Below are positions 44,353-53,644 of a stretch of 64,000 nt of DNA, piece after piece. Origin of the DNA: Modestobacter marinus (GTDB lineage: Bacteria > Actinomycetota > Actinomycetes > Mycobacteriales > Geodermatophilaceae); the NCBI RefSeq assembly GCF_011758655.1, contig NZ_JAAMPA010000003.1:372001-436000 (forward strand), given 5' to 3'. A program made the translations under genes and the position numbers. Below the pieces are notes generated by a model. It saw nothing but the letters and a program-made list of their open reading frames with translations, was not told the origin of the DNA and searched no databases. Position 1 is the first letter of the stretch. Each line of letters begins with the position of its first letter.

Positions 44353-46151
44353 GGCCGGTCGTCGCGGGAGGTCTGGCCCAGCTCCGCCTCGTCGGTGGGG
44401 GACGTCGGGTTGGCCCGGGCGACCGCCGGGTCGGAGGTGGGTCGCGCCTCGGCGCCGGGCTGCGGGCGCTCGCGGAACGCCGTCCGCAGCGACAGGGCGG
44501 CCTCCACCATCAGCCAGATGGCCAGCAGGAAGATCAGCGCGTCCAGCGGGGCGAGCACCCAGTTGTCCGCCTCGACGAAGTTCTGCAGGTTGACGACGAG
44601 GGCCCAGGAGGTCATCGCCAGCAGGAACACCAGCGGGATCAGTACGGCCACTGGGCTGCGGCCCTGGCGGGTCACCCACACCGCGATGACCGACAGCGCC
44701 AGCCCCGCGGTCAGCTGGTTCGTCGTCCCGAACAGCTGCCACAGGACGCCGAAGGTGTAGCCGGCCTCCCCGCCGCCGGGCAGCAGCGCCATCGCCAGCG
44801 GGATGAGCACCGCGACCGTGGTGGCGAGGGTGAGGTTCCGGGCCAGCGCCCGGACCTTGATGATCTCGCCGATCTCCTGCACCACGTAGCGCTGCAGCCG
44901 CACGCCGGTGTCCATCGTGGTCGCGGCGAAGCTGATCACCACGACGGCGGCGAAGATCGTGGCCAGGTCCAGCGGGATGCCGAGGTTGTTGGCGAACACC
45001 GCGACACCGTCGACGAAGTTGCTGGTGGCGCCCCCGGAGGCGGTGGCGAAGTCGGGGTAGAGCGCCTCCCAGTCGGCCTGCGAGGCGGCGACGCCCGCGG
45101 TGGCGGCGAGCACGGCGCCGGTGGCCAGCGAGCCCTCGCCGACCGCGCCCATGTAGCCCACGTAGCGGGCGTCGGGTTCGGTGTCCAGCTGCTTGGACGT
45201 CGTCCCGGAGGAGACCAGGGAGTGGAACCCGGAGATCGCGCCGCAGGCGATGGTGATGAACAGGAACGGGAAGAAGCTGGGCGAGCCCTCGGGGACGTCG
45301 TTGACCACCGGTGCCTGGATGGTGTTCATCCCGACGATCACGCCGGCCGCGATCACGGCCAGGGCGATGAAGAGCTGGTGGCTGTTGATGTAGTCACGCG
45401 GCTGCAGCAGCACCCACACCGGGATGCGGGAGGCGACCCAGGTGTAGATGAACAGCAGCACGACCCAGACGTTGCGGGTCTGCTCGACCCCGAGGGCCTC
45501 GGCCAGGCCGTCCAGTTCGATCGGGAAGGCGTTGCCGACCAGGATCAGCGCGTACAGCACGACGACGCCGGCGATGGAGGGGATCAGCGCCGAGGAGCGG
45601 GTCCGGTAGATGTACTGGCCGATCACCATGGCCAGCGGGATCTCCACCACGATCGGGATGACCGCGCCGGGGTTGGCCACGAACAGGTTGCCGATGACCA
45701 CCGCGAAGACGGCGTTCACCAGGGTCAGCAGGAAGAAGATGATCGCCAGGAACAGCATCCGGGCCCGGCCGTTGACCACCTCGCCGGCCAGCGTCCCGAT
45801 GCTCTTGGCCTTGTGCCGCACCGACACCACGAGCGACCCGAAGTCGTGCACACCGGCGGCGAAGATGGTGCCGAGCACGATCCAGGCCAGCGCCGGGCCC
45901 CAGCCCCAGAAGACGGCGATCGCCGGGCCGACGATCGGTGCGGCGCCGGCCACCGAGGTGAAGTGGTGGCCGAAGAGCACGTGCTTGTTGGTCGGCACGT
46001 AGTCGACGCCGTCGTCGAACTCGTGGGCCGGCGTGCGGAAGGCCGGGTCCAGGACGTAGACCTTGCGGGCCAGGTAGCTCGAGTAGTACCGGTAGCCGAG
46101 GAAGAACAGCACCCCGACGACCGCGGCCACAGCGAATGCGGGCACGGACAA
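44349..46151 (-). CDS. cstA: CstA carbon starvation protein A
   Basis: 600 residues with about 15-18 membrane segments. Diagnostic CstA sequences include TPAHEFDDGVDYVPTNKHVL, GHHFTSVAGAAPIVGPAIAV, LGTIFAAGVHDFGSLVVSVR, ISGFHSLVSSGTTSKQLD and LFGTTNQLTAGLALSVIAVW. Family members import peptides or pyruvate during carbon limitation. A basic/acidic C-terminal tail of about 40 residues is cytoplasmic. The start could be TTG at 46151 or GTG two codons on. It overlaps its partner gene by four bases and is divergent from the split-barrel protein. Confidence 0.95.
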   Translation of the reverse strand: MSVPAFAVAAVVGVLFFLGYRYYSSYLARKVYVLDPAFRTPAHEFDDGVDYVPTNKHVLFGHHFTSVAGAAPIVGPAIAVFWGWGPALAWIVLGTIFAAGVHDFGSLVVSVRHKAKSIGTLAGEVVNGRARMLFLAIIFFLLTLVNAVFAVVIGNLFVANPGAVIPIVVEIPLAMVIGQYIYRTRSSALIPSIAGVVVLYALILVGNAFPIELDGLAEALGVEQTRNVWVVLLFIYTWVASRIPVWVLLQPRDYINSHQLFIALAVIAAGVIVGMNTIQAPVVNDVPEGSPSFFPFLFITIACGAISGFHSLVSSGTTSKQLDTEPDARYVGYMGAVGEGSLATGAVLAATAGVAASQADWEALYPDFATASGGATSNFVDGVAVFANNLGIPLDLATIFAAVVVISFAATTMDTGVRLQRYVVQEIGEIIKVRALARNLTLATTVAVLIPLAMALLPGGGEAGYTFGVLWQLFGTTNQLTAGLALSVIAVWVTRQGRSPVAVLIPLVFLLAMTSWALVVNLQNFVEADNWVLAPLDALIFLLAIWLMVEAALSLRTAFRERPQPGAEARPTSDPAVARANPTSPTDEAELGQTSRDDRP

Positions 46152-46209
46152 CCCCCCACGTCCTCAGGCGACCGGTCGACCGCCGCTGGGCGAAGAGTAG
46201 ACAGTCACT

Positions 46210-46992
46210 GTGATCCACACCACGTCACTGGGAACGGCCGTCCGCGCCGCCGGGCTGGCCGAGCTCGTGTGGCGGCGGGACGGCCGGCCGCCCGGCGCGC
46301 TCGGCGTGGTGCCGCTGTGGCTGGGGGACCGGCCGGCGGTCGCGCTGCCCTGGGCGCAGGTCGAGGCCGCGCGCGCGGTCGCCGCGGCGGGTGCGGCGAC
46401 GCTGGTGCTCTCCGACCAGCGGCTGGCCGGGCCGGGTTGGCAGCCGCTGGTGGTCACCGGCCGGCTCACCCTGGTCGAGGACGGCGACGGCAGCCTGTTC
46501 ACCGAGCAGCTGCTGGACCAGGAGCTGCGCAAGCACCCGCCGTCCCGGGCGCTCGCGGACTCACCGATGCTGCGCCGGGAGCACTGGTGGTACCTGCCGC
46601 GGCTGGTGCTGCTGCTCGACCCGGTCGACGTCGTCCCCGGCGGCCGGCGCGAGGGCCCGGCCGACGCGGTGCTCGCGGTCGACGACGAGGCGCTGCACGT
46701 GCGCACCGTCCGGGTGGCCGACTGGGCGGCCGACCCGATGCCACTGACCGGCGCACCGCCCGACGTCCGCGGGCCTGCGGTCCTGGTCGGCCAGGAGATC
46801 TCGGTGCCCGACGCCGAGCGGTGGACCGTGCACGTGACCAGCGGCCAGGCGGCCGACGGCCGGCTGGCCGGGGTGCGACCGGCCGAGCGCCGGGCCCTGG
46901 AGCCGGTGCCGGGCCTGCGCGCGCGGGTGCGGCGGCAGCGGGCCCTGGAGCGCGGGTGCGTCCAGGCGCTCCGGGCGGCCGGCCACGCGTGA
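46210..46992 (+). CDS. Pyridoxamine-phosphate-oxidase-like split-barrel protein
   Basis: 260 residues. The first half has the alternating pattern of the FMN-binding split barrel (GVVPLWLGDRPAVALPW, ATLVLSDQRL, WQPLVVTGRLTLVEDGD, FTEQLLDQELRKHPPSR), as in heme-utilisation/pyridoxamine-oxidase-like proteins of actinobacteria. The second half is unknown. FMN or F420 binding is likely but not shown by any single motif. GTG start with no clear ribosome site; TAGACA lies six bases before it. Divergent from cstA across 58 bases. Confidence 0.5.
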   Translation: MIHTTSLGTAVRAAGLAELVWRRDGRPPGALGVVPLWLGDRPAVALPWAQVEAARAVAAAGAATLVLSDQRLAGPGWQPLVVTGRLTLVEDGDGSLFTEQLLDQELRKHPPSRALADSPMLRREHWWYLPRLVLLLDPVDVVPGGRREGPADAVLAVDDEALHVRTVRVADWAADPMPLTGAPPDVRGPAVLVGQEISVPDAERWTVHVTSGQAADGRLAGVRPAERRALEPVPGLRARVRRQRALERGCVQALRAAGHA

Positions 46993-46995
46993 GGG

Positions 46996-47478
46996 TCAGC
47001 CTGGGCCGGGCTCCCGCGGTGGGACGGGCAGCAGGCTGCTGAGCATCCGCGCGGTCATCTCGACCAGCGGCAGGTGCCGGGTCAGCGTGCGCGGCTGGGC
47101 GCGGGAGGAGACGCCGCAGAGCGTGCCGAAGACCGTCCCGTCCCGGGAGACGAGCGGGACACCGATGTAGGCGGCGACCCGTTCGGCGTGCCCGGTCATC
47201 AGGTCGCGGTAGGCCGGCGTCGCGGCGGCGACCGTGGCGACCCGGGGCCCCACCCCGCTGACCATCGAGCGGCAGAAGCTCTGCTGCCAGGGCAGGCTGG
47301 TGCCCTGCGGGATGACCTCCTGGGGGTGGGCGTACAGCACCACCTGCGCCGGGTCCTCGAGGTGGGTGACCATCCAGACGTCCAGGCCGACGGTGCGGTG
47401 CAGGAAGGCCAGTGAGGCCCGGGCAGCCGCGGTCCAGTCCTCGAACGGGACGACGTCGTCCACCAGGAGCGGGACCAT
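46996..47478 (-). CDS. Stand-alone GAF domain protein
   Basis: 160 residues, essentially a single GAF fold: LDVWMVTHLEDPAQVVLYAH, SFCRSMVSG, YIGVPLVSRDGTVFGTLCGVS and a C-terminal helix. Such proteins bind a small ligand (cyclic nucleotide, tetrapyrrole) or sense redox state; the Cys residues in SFC and LCG could matter. No output domain, so it would act by partner binding. Similar stand-alone GAF proteins are frequent in actinomycetes. Convergent with the split-barrel gene, three bases apart. Confidence 0.7.
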   Translation of the reverse strand: MVPLLVDDVVPFEDWTAAARASLAFLHRTVGLDVWMVTHLEDPAQVVLYAHPQEVIPQGTSLPWQQSFCRSMVSGVGPRVATVAAATPAYRDLMTGHAERVAAYIGVPLVSRDGTVFGTLCGVSSRAQPRTLTRHLPLVEMTARMLSSLLPVPPREPGPG

Positions 47479-47619
47479 GTCTCGATGATCCGCCGTGCAT
47501 GAGGGGCGTCAACGAGCCCGGACGGGGCTGATCCGGTACCGGCGCGACTCAACCTCTGAGTGGTCGATCGATCACGGACAGCGACGGCCGGAGTGATCGG
47601 TCGTCGGTACCGTGCAGGC

Positions 47620-48081
47620 ATGGCCACGACCAGCAGTCCCGCGGGACCGGAGGGTGCCGGCGAGCCGGTCCGGCCCGGCGTCCTGCGCTGGCTCTGGTAC
47701 GCGATGGGCGGCTCACTTCCCGAGCGGCACAGCAGCTGGGTGCTGCACGACACCACGACCGCCAGCTGGGGCTGGCGGCACGTGCTCCGGGCACTGGTGC
47801 AGATGGCGGTGCCGATCGCGCTGGTCCTGCTGCTGGTCCCCGGCCCGTTCTGGATCCGCGGCATGACCGCGCTCGGCGGGCTGCTGCTCGGGCTGATCTT
47901 CTCCTTCGCCTACATGACCGAGACGACCGAGAACCGGGTGAAGAAGGCCGGCTACCCGGTCGGCACCGCCCAGCAGGTGCGCGACCGGGCGCAGGTAGGC
48001 CGGGACGCCGAGCAGGCCGCCCGGCGGCGGGCGGCGGCCGAGAAGCGGGCGGCCCGCTACCGGGAGCGTCAGGGCCGCTGA
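47620..48081 (+). CDS. DUF5313-family membrane protein
   Basis: 153 residues. The pattern RPGVLRWLWYAMGGSLPERH, then LHDTTTASWGWRHVLRAL and two membrane segments (MAVPIALVLLLVPGPFW and MTALGGLLLGLIFSFAYMTE), with a basic helical tail, is that of the actinobacterial DUF5313 family. Function unknown. TACCGT ends six bases before the ATG and there is no Shine-Dalgarno site, so it is probably leaderless. It overlaps the convergent next gene by 13 bases. Confidence 0.75.
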   Translation: MATTSSPAGPEGAGEPVRPGVLRWLWYAMGGSLPERHSSWVLHDTTTASWGWRHVLRALVQMAVPIALVLLLVPGPFWIRGMTALGGLLLGLIFSFAYMTETTENRVKKAGYPVGTAQQVRDRAQVGRDAEQAARRRAAAEKRAARYRERQGR

Positions 48082-48464
48082 GCCCCCGGGGCGTCGAACC
48101 GGGTGACCTGGTCGGGCACCGCGGTGAACGGGTTGGCCCACTCCGACGGGGCGCCGGTGATCGGCTGGGCGTCGGTGACGACGACGAACGGCGTCCCCGG
48201 GTAGACGGCCAGCACGCGGGTGGGGGAGGAGAGCTCCTCGGTGCGCTCGATCAGCTCGCCGCGGCGCAGCTGCTGGGTCGTGCGGCGGCCGGACAGCGGC
48301 GCCCCCACCTCGGCGACCCACTCGGCGCCGTCCTGGGGAAAGGTGATCGAGTGCACCCGCTGTGCCGGCGGGGCGGGCTCGCAGCCGGCGAACTCGGCGA
48401 GGGCCTCGTAGAGCCGTTCGGCCTGCTCGTCGTCGCTGGCTCGCGGGAGGAAGAAGGCCACCAT
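48069..48464 (-). CDS. Hypothetical cytoplasmic protein
   Basis: 131 residues, intact, no signal or membrane segment. Visible blocks: ASDDEQAERLYEALAEFAG, RVHSITFPQDGAEWVAEVG, VLAVYPGTPFVVVTDAQPI. It resembles many short unannotated actinobacterial proteins; no function can be proposed. Its tail overlaps the DUF5313 gene by 13 bases on the opposite strand. A hairpin separates it from the co-directional gene upstream. Confidence 0.55.
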   Translation of the reverse strand: MVAFFLPRASDDEQAERLYEALAEFAGCEPAPPAQRVHSITFPQDGAEWVAEVGAPLSGRRTTQQLRRGELIERTEELSSPTRVLAVYPGTPFVVVTDAQPITGAPSEWANPFTAVPDQVTRFDAPGAQRP

Positions 48465-48486
48465 GCCGCCATCCTCGCCGCCGCCA

Positions 48487-48521
48487 CCGACACTCCGGCC
48501 GGGTCGCGGCCGGAGTGTCGG
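48487..48521 (-). terminator. 14-bp hairpin after the next minus-strand gene
   Basis: CCGACACTCCGGCC and its exact complement enclose GGGTCGC. It lies six bases past the stop of the gene at 48527-48922 and before the start of the one at 48464, so it most likely ends the former transcript. No T tract. Confidence 0.7.
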
Positions 48522-48526
48522 CCCGG

Positions 48527-48922
48527 TCAGCTGGGGCCGACGCCCCGGAGGACGTCGAGGTCCCCGGCGCGGGCGGCCTCGAGCCGCAGCCGCTCGAGCT
48601 CGGCCTGGACCGCGGACAGGTCACCGGACGCGCGCAGCAGGTGTATCAGTGCCCCGGCGCTGTCCGCCCGGGCGGCGCGGGCGAGGGAGTCGATGAGCTC
48701 CCGCAGCGAGCCGTTCCGCTCACCGTGGTCCAGCAGCCGGGCGACGCCGTTGACCGTGGTGCGCACGTCCTGGATGAGGAACGGCAGCTGCCGCACCGTG
48801 TAGCCGATCAACACGAGCAGGTCGAACGGGAGGCGTACGAGCGCGACGACGGCCGGGATCAGGCCGAACGTGGGTGCGGCAGGCCGCTCGGCCGGGCCGA
48901 GGTCGTCGCTGGGAGTGGTCAT
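48527..48922 (-). CDS. Hypothetical membrane-associated helical protein
   Basis: 131 residues with GGAAG eight bases before the ATG. One moderately hydrophobic stretch (GLIPAVVALVRLPFDLLVLI) is followed by an amphipathic helical region (SLRELIDSLARAARADSAGA, then LSAVQAELERLRLEAARAGD) that looks coiled-coil. Possibly a peripheral membrane or gas-vesicle-like assembly protein, but nothing diagnostic. Function unknown. Confidence 0.55.
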   Translation of the reverse strand: MTTPSDDLGPAERPAAPTFGLIPAVVALVRLPFDLLVLIGYTVRQLPFLIQDVRTTVNGVARLLDHGERNGSLRELIDSLARAARADSAGALIHLLRASGDLSAVQAELERLRLEAARAGDLDVLRGVGPS

Positions 48923-49018
48923 GGGCTCGCTTCCGCGGTCGGGGGGCGGCGCGTTGCTGGACACCTGGCGGCGACGCTACGGAGGTGCCGTCGGGGCCGC
49001 ACCTGCAGTGCGCAGTGC

Positions 49019-49498
49019 TCACCCCAGCCGGCGGCGGAGCAGCTCGTCCTCCCGGCGCAGCACCACCCCGACCAGCTCGCGGACCGCGCCCTCCGCCTGC
49101 CGGCCGATCAGCGGAGCGTCGACCGTGGCCTCGCCGGTGACCGTCGAACGGGTGCCCGTGCCGTCCGGGACCAGTCGGCGCTCCCCGGTGACCTGGACGA
49201 CCCGGCCGAACACCTCGGCCTGCACGTCCAGGTCGCTGCGGTGGCCGCCGTCGCCGTCCAGGGTCCAGCTGCTGTGTTCGGTGACCGAGACCGACGAGCC
49301 GACGAAGCGGGCGAACACCGGCGGGATGCCCGCGGTGGGGGCGGCGAGCCGGGTGGTGGTGCTGCGGCCGGTCACGGTCAGCTCCTGGACCTGCGCGCCC
49401 AGCGCCGCGGCGCGGTCGCGCAGGAACTGCTCGTCGGTCAGGAGCGCGAGGACGGCGTCCGGGGTGGCGGGGTAGCTGCTGGTGGAGTCGATGGGCAC
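49019..49498 (-). CDS. DUF2505-family protein (START-like fold)
   Basis: 159 residues from a GTG. The pattern YPATPDAVLALLTDEQFLRD, VQELTVTGRSTTTRLAAPT, VTGEATVDAPLIGRQAEGAV matches DUF2505, an actinobacterial family predicted to adopt a helix-grip/START-like lipid-binding fold. Cytoplasmic. Ligand unknown. Divergent from the iron-transport operon, whose regulatory box lies in the 170-base gap. Confidence 0.75.
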   Translation of the reverse strand: MPIDSTSSYPATPDAVLALLTDEQFLRDRAAALGAQVQELTVTGRSTTTRLAAPTAGIPPVFARFVGSSVSVTEHSSWTLDGDGGHRSDLDVQAEVFGRVVQVTGERRLVPDGTGTRSTVTGEATVDAPLIGRQAEGAVRELVGVVLRREDELLRRRLG

Positions 49499-49588
49499 CA
49501 CCTCATCGTCGGCGGTGCGCGCCGTCCGCGCCGGGTCGGCGGCACTGTGACCAGCTCGTGATCGACAACGGGGCAAGCACACCCTAAG

Positions 49589-49607
49589 TTGCGTTAGGCA
49601 AACCTCA
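49589..49607 (+). promoter_or_regulatory. IdeR/DtxR-like iron box
   Basis: TTGCGTTAGGCAAACCTCA matches 15 of 19 positions of the actinobacterial iron-box consensus (TTAGGTTAGSCTAACCTAA). It lies 61 bases before the ATG of the siderophore-binding lipoprotein, so iron-bound repressor should silence the operon in iron-replete cells. Confidence 0.7.
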
Positions 49608-49667
49608 GTTGCTCGTCCCGCCGGCCCGGTGCCGTCCGGACGTCGCACCACCACCTGGAAGGACCCC

Positions 49668-50696
49668 ATGCGCCGCGCCCCGAGACTCGTCGCAGTCTCC
49701 ACAGCAGCACTCCTCGCCAGCGGGCTCGCCGCCTGCTCGTCGTCCTCGTCGGCCGCACCCGGCGACGAGGCCGAGGCCGCGGACTTCACCCCGATCACCG
49801 TCGAGCACGCCTTCGGGACGACGACCATCGAGTCCGAGCCCGAGCGCGTGGCCACGGTGAACTGGGCGAACCACGAGGTGCCGCTGGCGCTCGGCGTCGT
49901 CCCGGTCGGCATGGCCGCGGCCAACTACGGCGACGACGACGGCGACGGCATGCTGCCCTGGGTCTCCGAGCGGCTCGAGGAGCTCGGCGGCGAGACCCCG
50001 GTCCTGTTCGACGAGACCGACGGGATCGACTTCGAGGCGGTCGCCGACACCGCCCCCGACGTCATCCTCGCCGCGTACTCGGGGCTGACCCAGGAGGACT
50101 ACGACACGCTGAGCGAGATTGCGCCGGTCGTGGCCTATCCGGAGGCGCCGTGGGCGACGCCGTGGCGGGAGATGATCGAGGTGAACGCCGCGGGCATGGG
50201 CATGGCGGAGGAGGGCGAGGAGCTGATCGCGAGCCTCGAGCAGGACATCGCCGACGTCGTCGCGGAGCACCCGGAGCTCGCGGACAAGGCCACGATGTTC
50301 CTCACCCACGTGGACACCACCGACCTGAGCGAGGTCAGCTTCTACACCCCGTACGACACCCGCAGCGCCTTCTTCGAAGACCTCGGGCTGTCGACCCCGG
50401 CCAGCGTGCAGGCCGCCTCGACCGACAGCGAGCAGTTCTCCGGCACGGTCAGCGCCGAGCAGGTGGACGCGTTCGACGACGTCGACATCATCGTCACCTA
50501 CGGCGACCAGGCGCTGGTCGATGCGCTGAACGCCGACCCGCTGCTGTCGCAGATCCCGGCGGTCGCCAACGGGGCGCTGGTGCTGCTGCCGAACACGCCG
50601 CTCGGCACCGCGGCGAACCCCACCCCGCTGGCGATCCCGTGGGTGCTCGAGGACTACGTCGCCATGCTGGCCGAGGCCGCCGACAAGGCAGCATGA
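49668..50696 (+). CDS. Iron-siderophore-binding lipoprotein
   Basis: 342 residues. Lipoprotein signal ending LAACSS (Cys23). The mature protein is a FecB/FepB-type solute-binding protein: FGTTTIESEPERVATVNW, EVPLALGVVPVGM, FEAVADTAPDVILAAYSGLT, YDTLSEIAPVVAYP, and the C-terminal lobe ending VLEDYVAMLAEA. It captures a ferric siderophore outside the membrane and hands it to the two permeases that follow. First gene of four, each overlapping the next by four bases, behind an iron box. GGAAGG precedes the ATG. Confidence 0.9.
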   Translation: MRRAPRLVAVSTAALLASGLAACSSSSSAAPGDEAEAADFTPITVEHAFGTTTIESEPERVATVNWANHEVPLALGVVPVGMAAANYGDDDGDGMLPWVSERLEELGGETPVLFDETDGIDFEAVADTAPDVILAAYSGLTQEDYDTLSEIAPVVAYPEAPWATPWREMIEVNAAGMGMAEEGEELIASLEQDIADVVAEHPELADKATMFLTHVDTTDLSEVSFYTPYDTRSAFFEDLGLSTPASVQAASTDSEQFSGTVSAEQVDAFDDVDIIVTYGDQALVDALNADPLLSQIPAVANGALVLLPNTPLGTAANPTPLAIPWVLEDYVAMLAEAADKAA

Positions 50697-51736
50697 CCTC
50701 GGTCGCGCCCTCCCCGGCCCTGGACGTCGCCCCCGTGCGACGTCCGGGGCCGGTCCGGTTCCTCTGGCTGCTGGTCGTGCTCGGGCTGCTGGTCGCCCTG
50801 ATGGCCCTCTCGGTGGCCGTGGGCTCACGCGGCGTCGGCTGGTCCGACATCCTCGCCGCCCTCGGTGGGTCGACGGAGAACATCGGGCAGGCGGCGGTGA
50901 CCAAACGGATCCCGCGCACGGTCCTGGCGGTCGTCGTCGGAGCCGCGCTGGGCCTGTCCGGAGCGGTCATGCAGGGCGTCACCCGCAACCCGCTGGCCGA
51001 CCCGGGGGTGCTCGGGATCAACATGGGCGCCTCGCTCGCGGTGGTCGCCGGGATCGCCTGGTTCGGCCTGTTCTCCGCGACCAGCATCGTCTGGACGGCG
51101 ATCGTCGGCGCCGCCCTCGCGGCGGTCTTCGTCTACGCCGTCGGCTCCCTGGGCCGGGGCGGGGCGACCCCGCTCAAGCTCGCCCTGGCCGGTGCGGCCA
51201 CCTCCGCCGCGCTCACCTCGTTCATCACCGCGGTGGCCCTGCCGCGCGGGGACATCGTCGAGAGCGTCGTGTCCTGGGAGATCGGCGGCGTCGGCGGCGC
51301 CACCTTCACCGGCATCGGCACCGTGGCGCCGTTCCTGCTCGTCGGGCTGGTGGTCAGCCTGCTGTCCGCGCGCAGCCTGAACTCCCTCGCGCTGGGCGAC
51401 GAGCTGGCCGCCGGCCTCGGCGAACGGGTCGCCCTCGCCCGGGGGGTGGCCGCGCTGGGGTCGGTCCTGCTCTGCGGTGCCGCCACCGCGGTCGCCGGGC
51501 CGATCGGGTTCGTCGGGCTCGTCGTCCCGCACCTGTGCCGCCTGCTGGTCGGCGTGGACCACCGCTGGCTGCTGCCCTTCTCCGCGATCGCCGGCGCGTG
51601 CCTGCTCACCGGTGCCGACGTGCTGGGCCGGATCGTGGCCCGCCCGACCGAGCTGGACGTCGGCATCCTCACCGCGATCATCGGGGCCCCGTTCTTCATC
51701 GCGATCGTCCGCCGGCAGAAGGTGCGCGAGCTGTGA
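50693..51736 (+). CDS. FecCD-type siderophore permease, subunit 1
   Basis: 347 residues, about ten membrane segments. FecCD marks: RIPRTVLAVVVGAALGLSGA, MQGVTRNPLADPGVLGINMG, GPIGFVGLVVPHLCRLLVG with the ATPase-coupling Gly region, and LDVGILTAIIGAPFFIAIV. Forms the transport pore with the next gene's product. ATGA overlap with the binding-protein gene and GTGA-type overlap with the second permease indicate one transcript and coupled translation. Confidence 0.95.
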   Translation: MTSVAPSPALDVAPVRRPGPVRFLWLLVVLGLLVALMALSVAVGSRGVGWSDILAALGGSTENIGQAAVTKRIPRTVLAVVVGAALGLSGAVMQGVTRNPLADPGVLGINMGASLAVVAGIAWFGLFSATSIVWTAIVGAALAAVFVYAVGSLGRGGATPLKLALAGAATSAALTSFITAVALPRGDIVESVVSWEIGGVGGATFTGIGTVAPFLLVGLVVSLLSARSLNSLALGDELAAGLGERVALARGVAALGSVLLCGAATAVAGPIGFVGLVVPHLCRLLVGVDHRWLLPFSAIAGACLLTGADVLGRIVARPTELDVGILTAIIGAPFFIAIVRRQKVREL

Positions 51737-52785
51737 CCGCCGTCCTGGGAGCACCGTCCTCGACCGTCGACACGGTCGCCCGCGGGCGCGTCCGCCGCGC
51801 CGCGCGCCGGCGGCTGGTGATCACGCTGCTCGCGGTCGCCGTCGTGGTCGCCTTCGCGGTGACGCTGATGGTGGGGCGGACCTTCTACCCGCCGGGGGAC
51901 GTGCTCCGCGTCGTCCTCGGCTCCGACGTCCCCGGGGCGTCCTTCACGGTCGGGCTGCTGCGGCTGCCGCGCGCCGTCCTCGCGGTGGTGGCCGGGCTCA
52001 GCTTCGGCCTGGCCGGTGTCACGTTCCAGACGATGCTGCGCAACCCGCTGGCCAGCCCCGACGTCATCGGCATCACCTCGGGGGCCAGCGCCGCGGCGGC
52101 GTTCGCGATCGTGATCCTGGGCTGGTCGGGCACGGCCGTGTCGGTCACCGCGATCGTCTCGGCGCTCGGGGTGGCCCTGCTGATCTACACGCTGGCCTTC
52201 AAGGACGGCGTCGCCGGCACCCGGCTGATCCTGATCGGCATCGGCGTCGCCGCGATGTGCAAGAGCATCACCTCCTACGTGCTGTCGAAGGCCGGGTCGT
52301 GGGACTTCGCGGAGGCGCTGCGCTGGCTGACCGGCAGCCTCAACGGCAGCACCTGGGAGGCCACCGTGCCGGCCCTGGTCGCGCTGCTGGTGTTCGGGCC
52401 GGTCCTGCTCGGGCAGACCCGGGCGCTCTCGGCGCTGCAGCTGGGTGACGACACCGCCTCCGCGCTGGGGGTCCGGGTCGAGCGGACGCGGATCATCGCG
52501 ATCGTCGCCGCGGTCGGCCTGCTCGCCTTCGCCACCGCCGCGTGTGGTCCGATCGCGTTCGTGTCGTTCCTGGCGGGCCCGATCGCGGCCCGGCTCGTCG
52601 GGCCGAACGGTTCGCTGCTGGTGCCCGCCGCGCTGGTCGGGGCGCTGCTCGTGCTCGTGGCCGACCTGTGCGGCCAGTACGCGTTCGGCACCCGCTACCC
52701 GGTCGGCGTCATCACCGGGGTGCTCGGGGCGCCGTACCTCATCTACCTGATCGTCCGCAGCAACCGCACCGGAGGTTCCCTGTGA
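51733..52785 (+). CDS. FecCD-type siderophore permease, subunit 2
   Basis: 350 residues, GTG start overlapping the first permease. Same fold and motifs: [76 protein letters not shown] and [20 protein letters not shown]. Divergence from subunit 1 is the normal heterodimer situation. A long basic N-terminus ([14 protein letters not shown]) precedes the first span. Confidence 0.95.
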   Translation: MTAVLGAPSSTVDTVARGRVRRAARRRLVITLLAVAVVVAFAVTLMVGRTFYPPGDVLRVVLGSDVPGASFTVGLLRLPRAVLAVVAGLSFGLAGVTFQTMLRNPLASPDVIGITSGASAAAAFAIVILGWSGTAVSVTAIVSALGVALLIYTLAFKDGVAGTRLILIGIGVAAMCKSITSYVLSKAGSWDFAEALRWLTGSLNGSTWEATVPALVALLVFGPVLLGQTRALSALQLGDDTASALGVRVERTRIIAIVAAVGLLAFATAACGPIAFVSFLAGPIAARLVGPNGSLLVPAALVGALLVLVADLCGQYAFGTRYPVGVITGVLGAPYLIYLIVRSNRTGGSL

Positions 52786-53618
52786 CCGCCACCCACTCGC
52801 TGGCAGCCGAGGACCTCACGCTCGCCTACGGCGACCGCACCGTCATCGAGGGCCTGGACCTGCTGGTGCCGCCGGGCCGGATCACCGCCGTCGTCGGCGC
52901 GAACGCCTGCGGCAAGTCGACGCTGCTGCGGTCGATGTCCCGGCTGCTGGCCCCCCGCAGCGGGCGGGTGCTGCTGGACGGCAAGGCGGTGCACCGACTG
53001 CCGGCCAAGGAGCTGGCCCGCACGCTGGGCCTGCTGCCGCAGTCGCCGATCGCGCCGGAGGGGATCACGGTCGCCGACCTCGTCGGCCGGGGGCGGCACC
53101 CGCACCAGCGGGTGTTCTCCCGGTGGAGCAAGGAAGACGACGCCGCGGTGGCCGCCGCCCTGGACGCGACCGAGACGACGCCGCTGGCCGACCGGGCCGT
53201 GGACGAGCTGTCCGGCGGGCAGCGCCAGCGGGTGTGGATCGCGATGGCGCTGGCCCAGCAGACCGACCTGCTGCTGCTCGACGAGCCGACCACCTTCCTG
53301 GACGTCGCCCACCAGGTCGAGGTGCTGGACCTGCTGACCGACCTCAACCGGTCCCGCGGGACGACGATCGTGATGGTGCTGCACGACCTGAACCTCGCTG
53401 CCCGGTACGCCGACCACCTGGTCGCGCTGTCGGACGGGCGGATCCACGCCGCCGGCGAGCCCGGGGACGTGCTCACCGAGGAGTGCGTGCGCGCGGTGTT
53501 CGGCCTGGACAGCCAGGTGATCATCGACCCGACCTCGGGCAAGCCGCTGATGCTGCCGATCGGCCGCCACCACACGGCCCCGCGGGCCGACGTCCTGCAG
53601 GGCGCGCCGGGGAGCTGA
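52782..53618 (+). CDS. ABC ATPase for siderophore import
   Basis: 278 residues. Walker [10 protein letters not shown] (about 39-47), Q-loop [20 protein letters not shown], signature [17 protein letters not shown], Walker [17 protein letters not shown], switch His in [16 protein letters not shown]. This is the FecE/FepC type. It powers the two permeases encoded just before. Last gene of the operon, convergent with the reductase-family gene. Confidence 0.95.
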   Translation: MTATHSLAAEDLTLAYGDRTVIEGLDLLVPPGRITAVVGANACGKSTLLRSMSRLLAPRSGRVLLDGKAVHRLPAKELARTLGLLPQSPIAPEGITVADLVGRGRHPHQRVFSRWSKEDDAAVAAALDATETTPLADRAVDELSGGQRQRVWIAMALAQQTDLLLLDEPTTFLDVAHQVEVLDLLTDLNRSRGTTIVMVLHDLNLAARYADHLVALSDGRIHAAGEPGDVLTEECVRAVFGLDSQVIIDPTSGKPLMLPIGRHHTAPRADVLQGAPGS

Positions 53619-53644
53619 CCGGCCGCATCTCCGATCGGTGCGGC

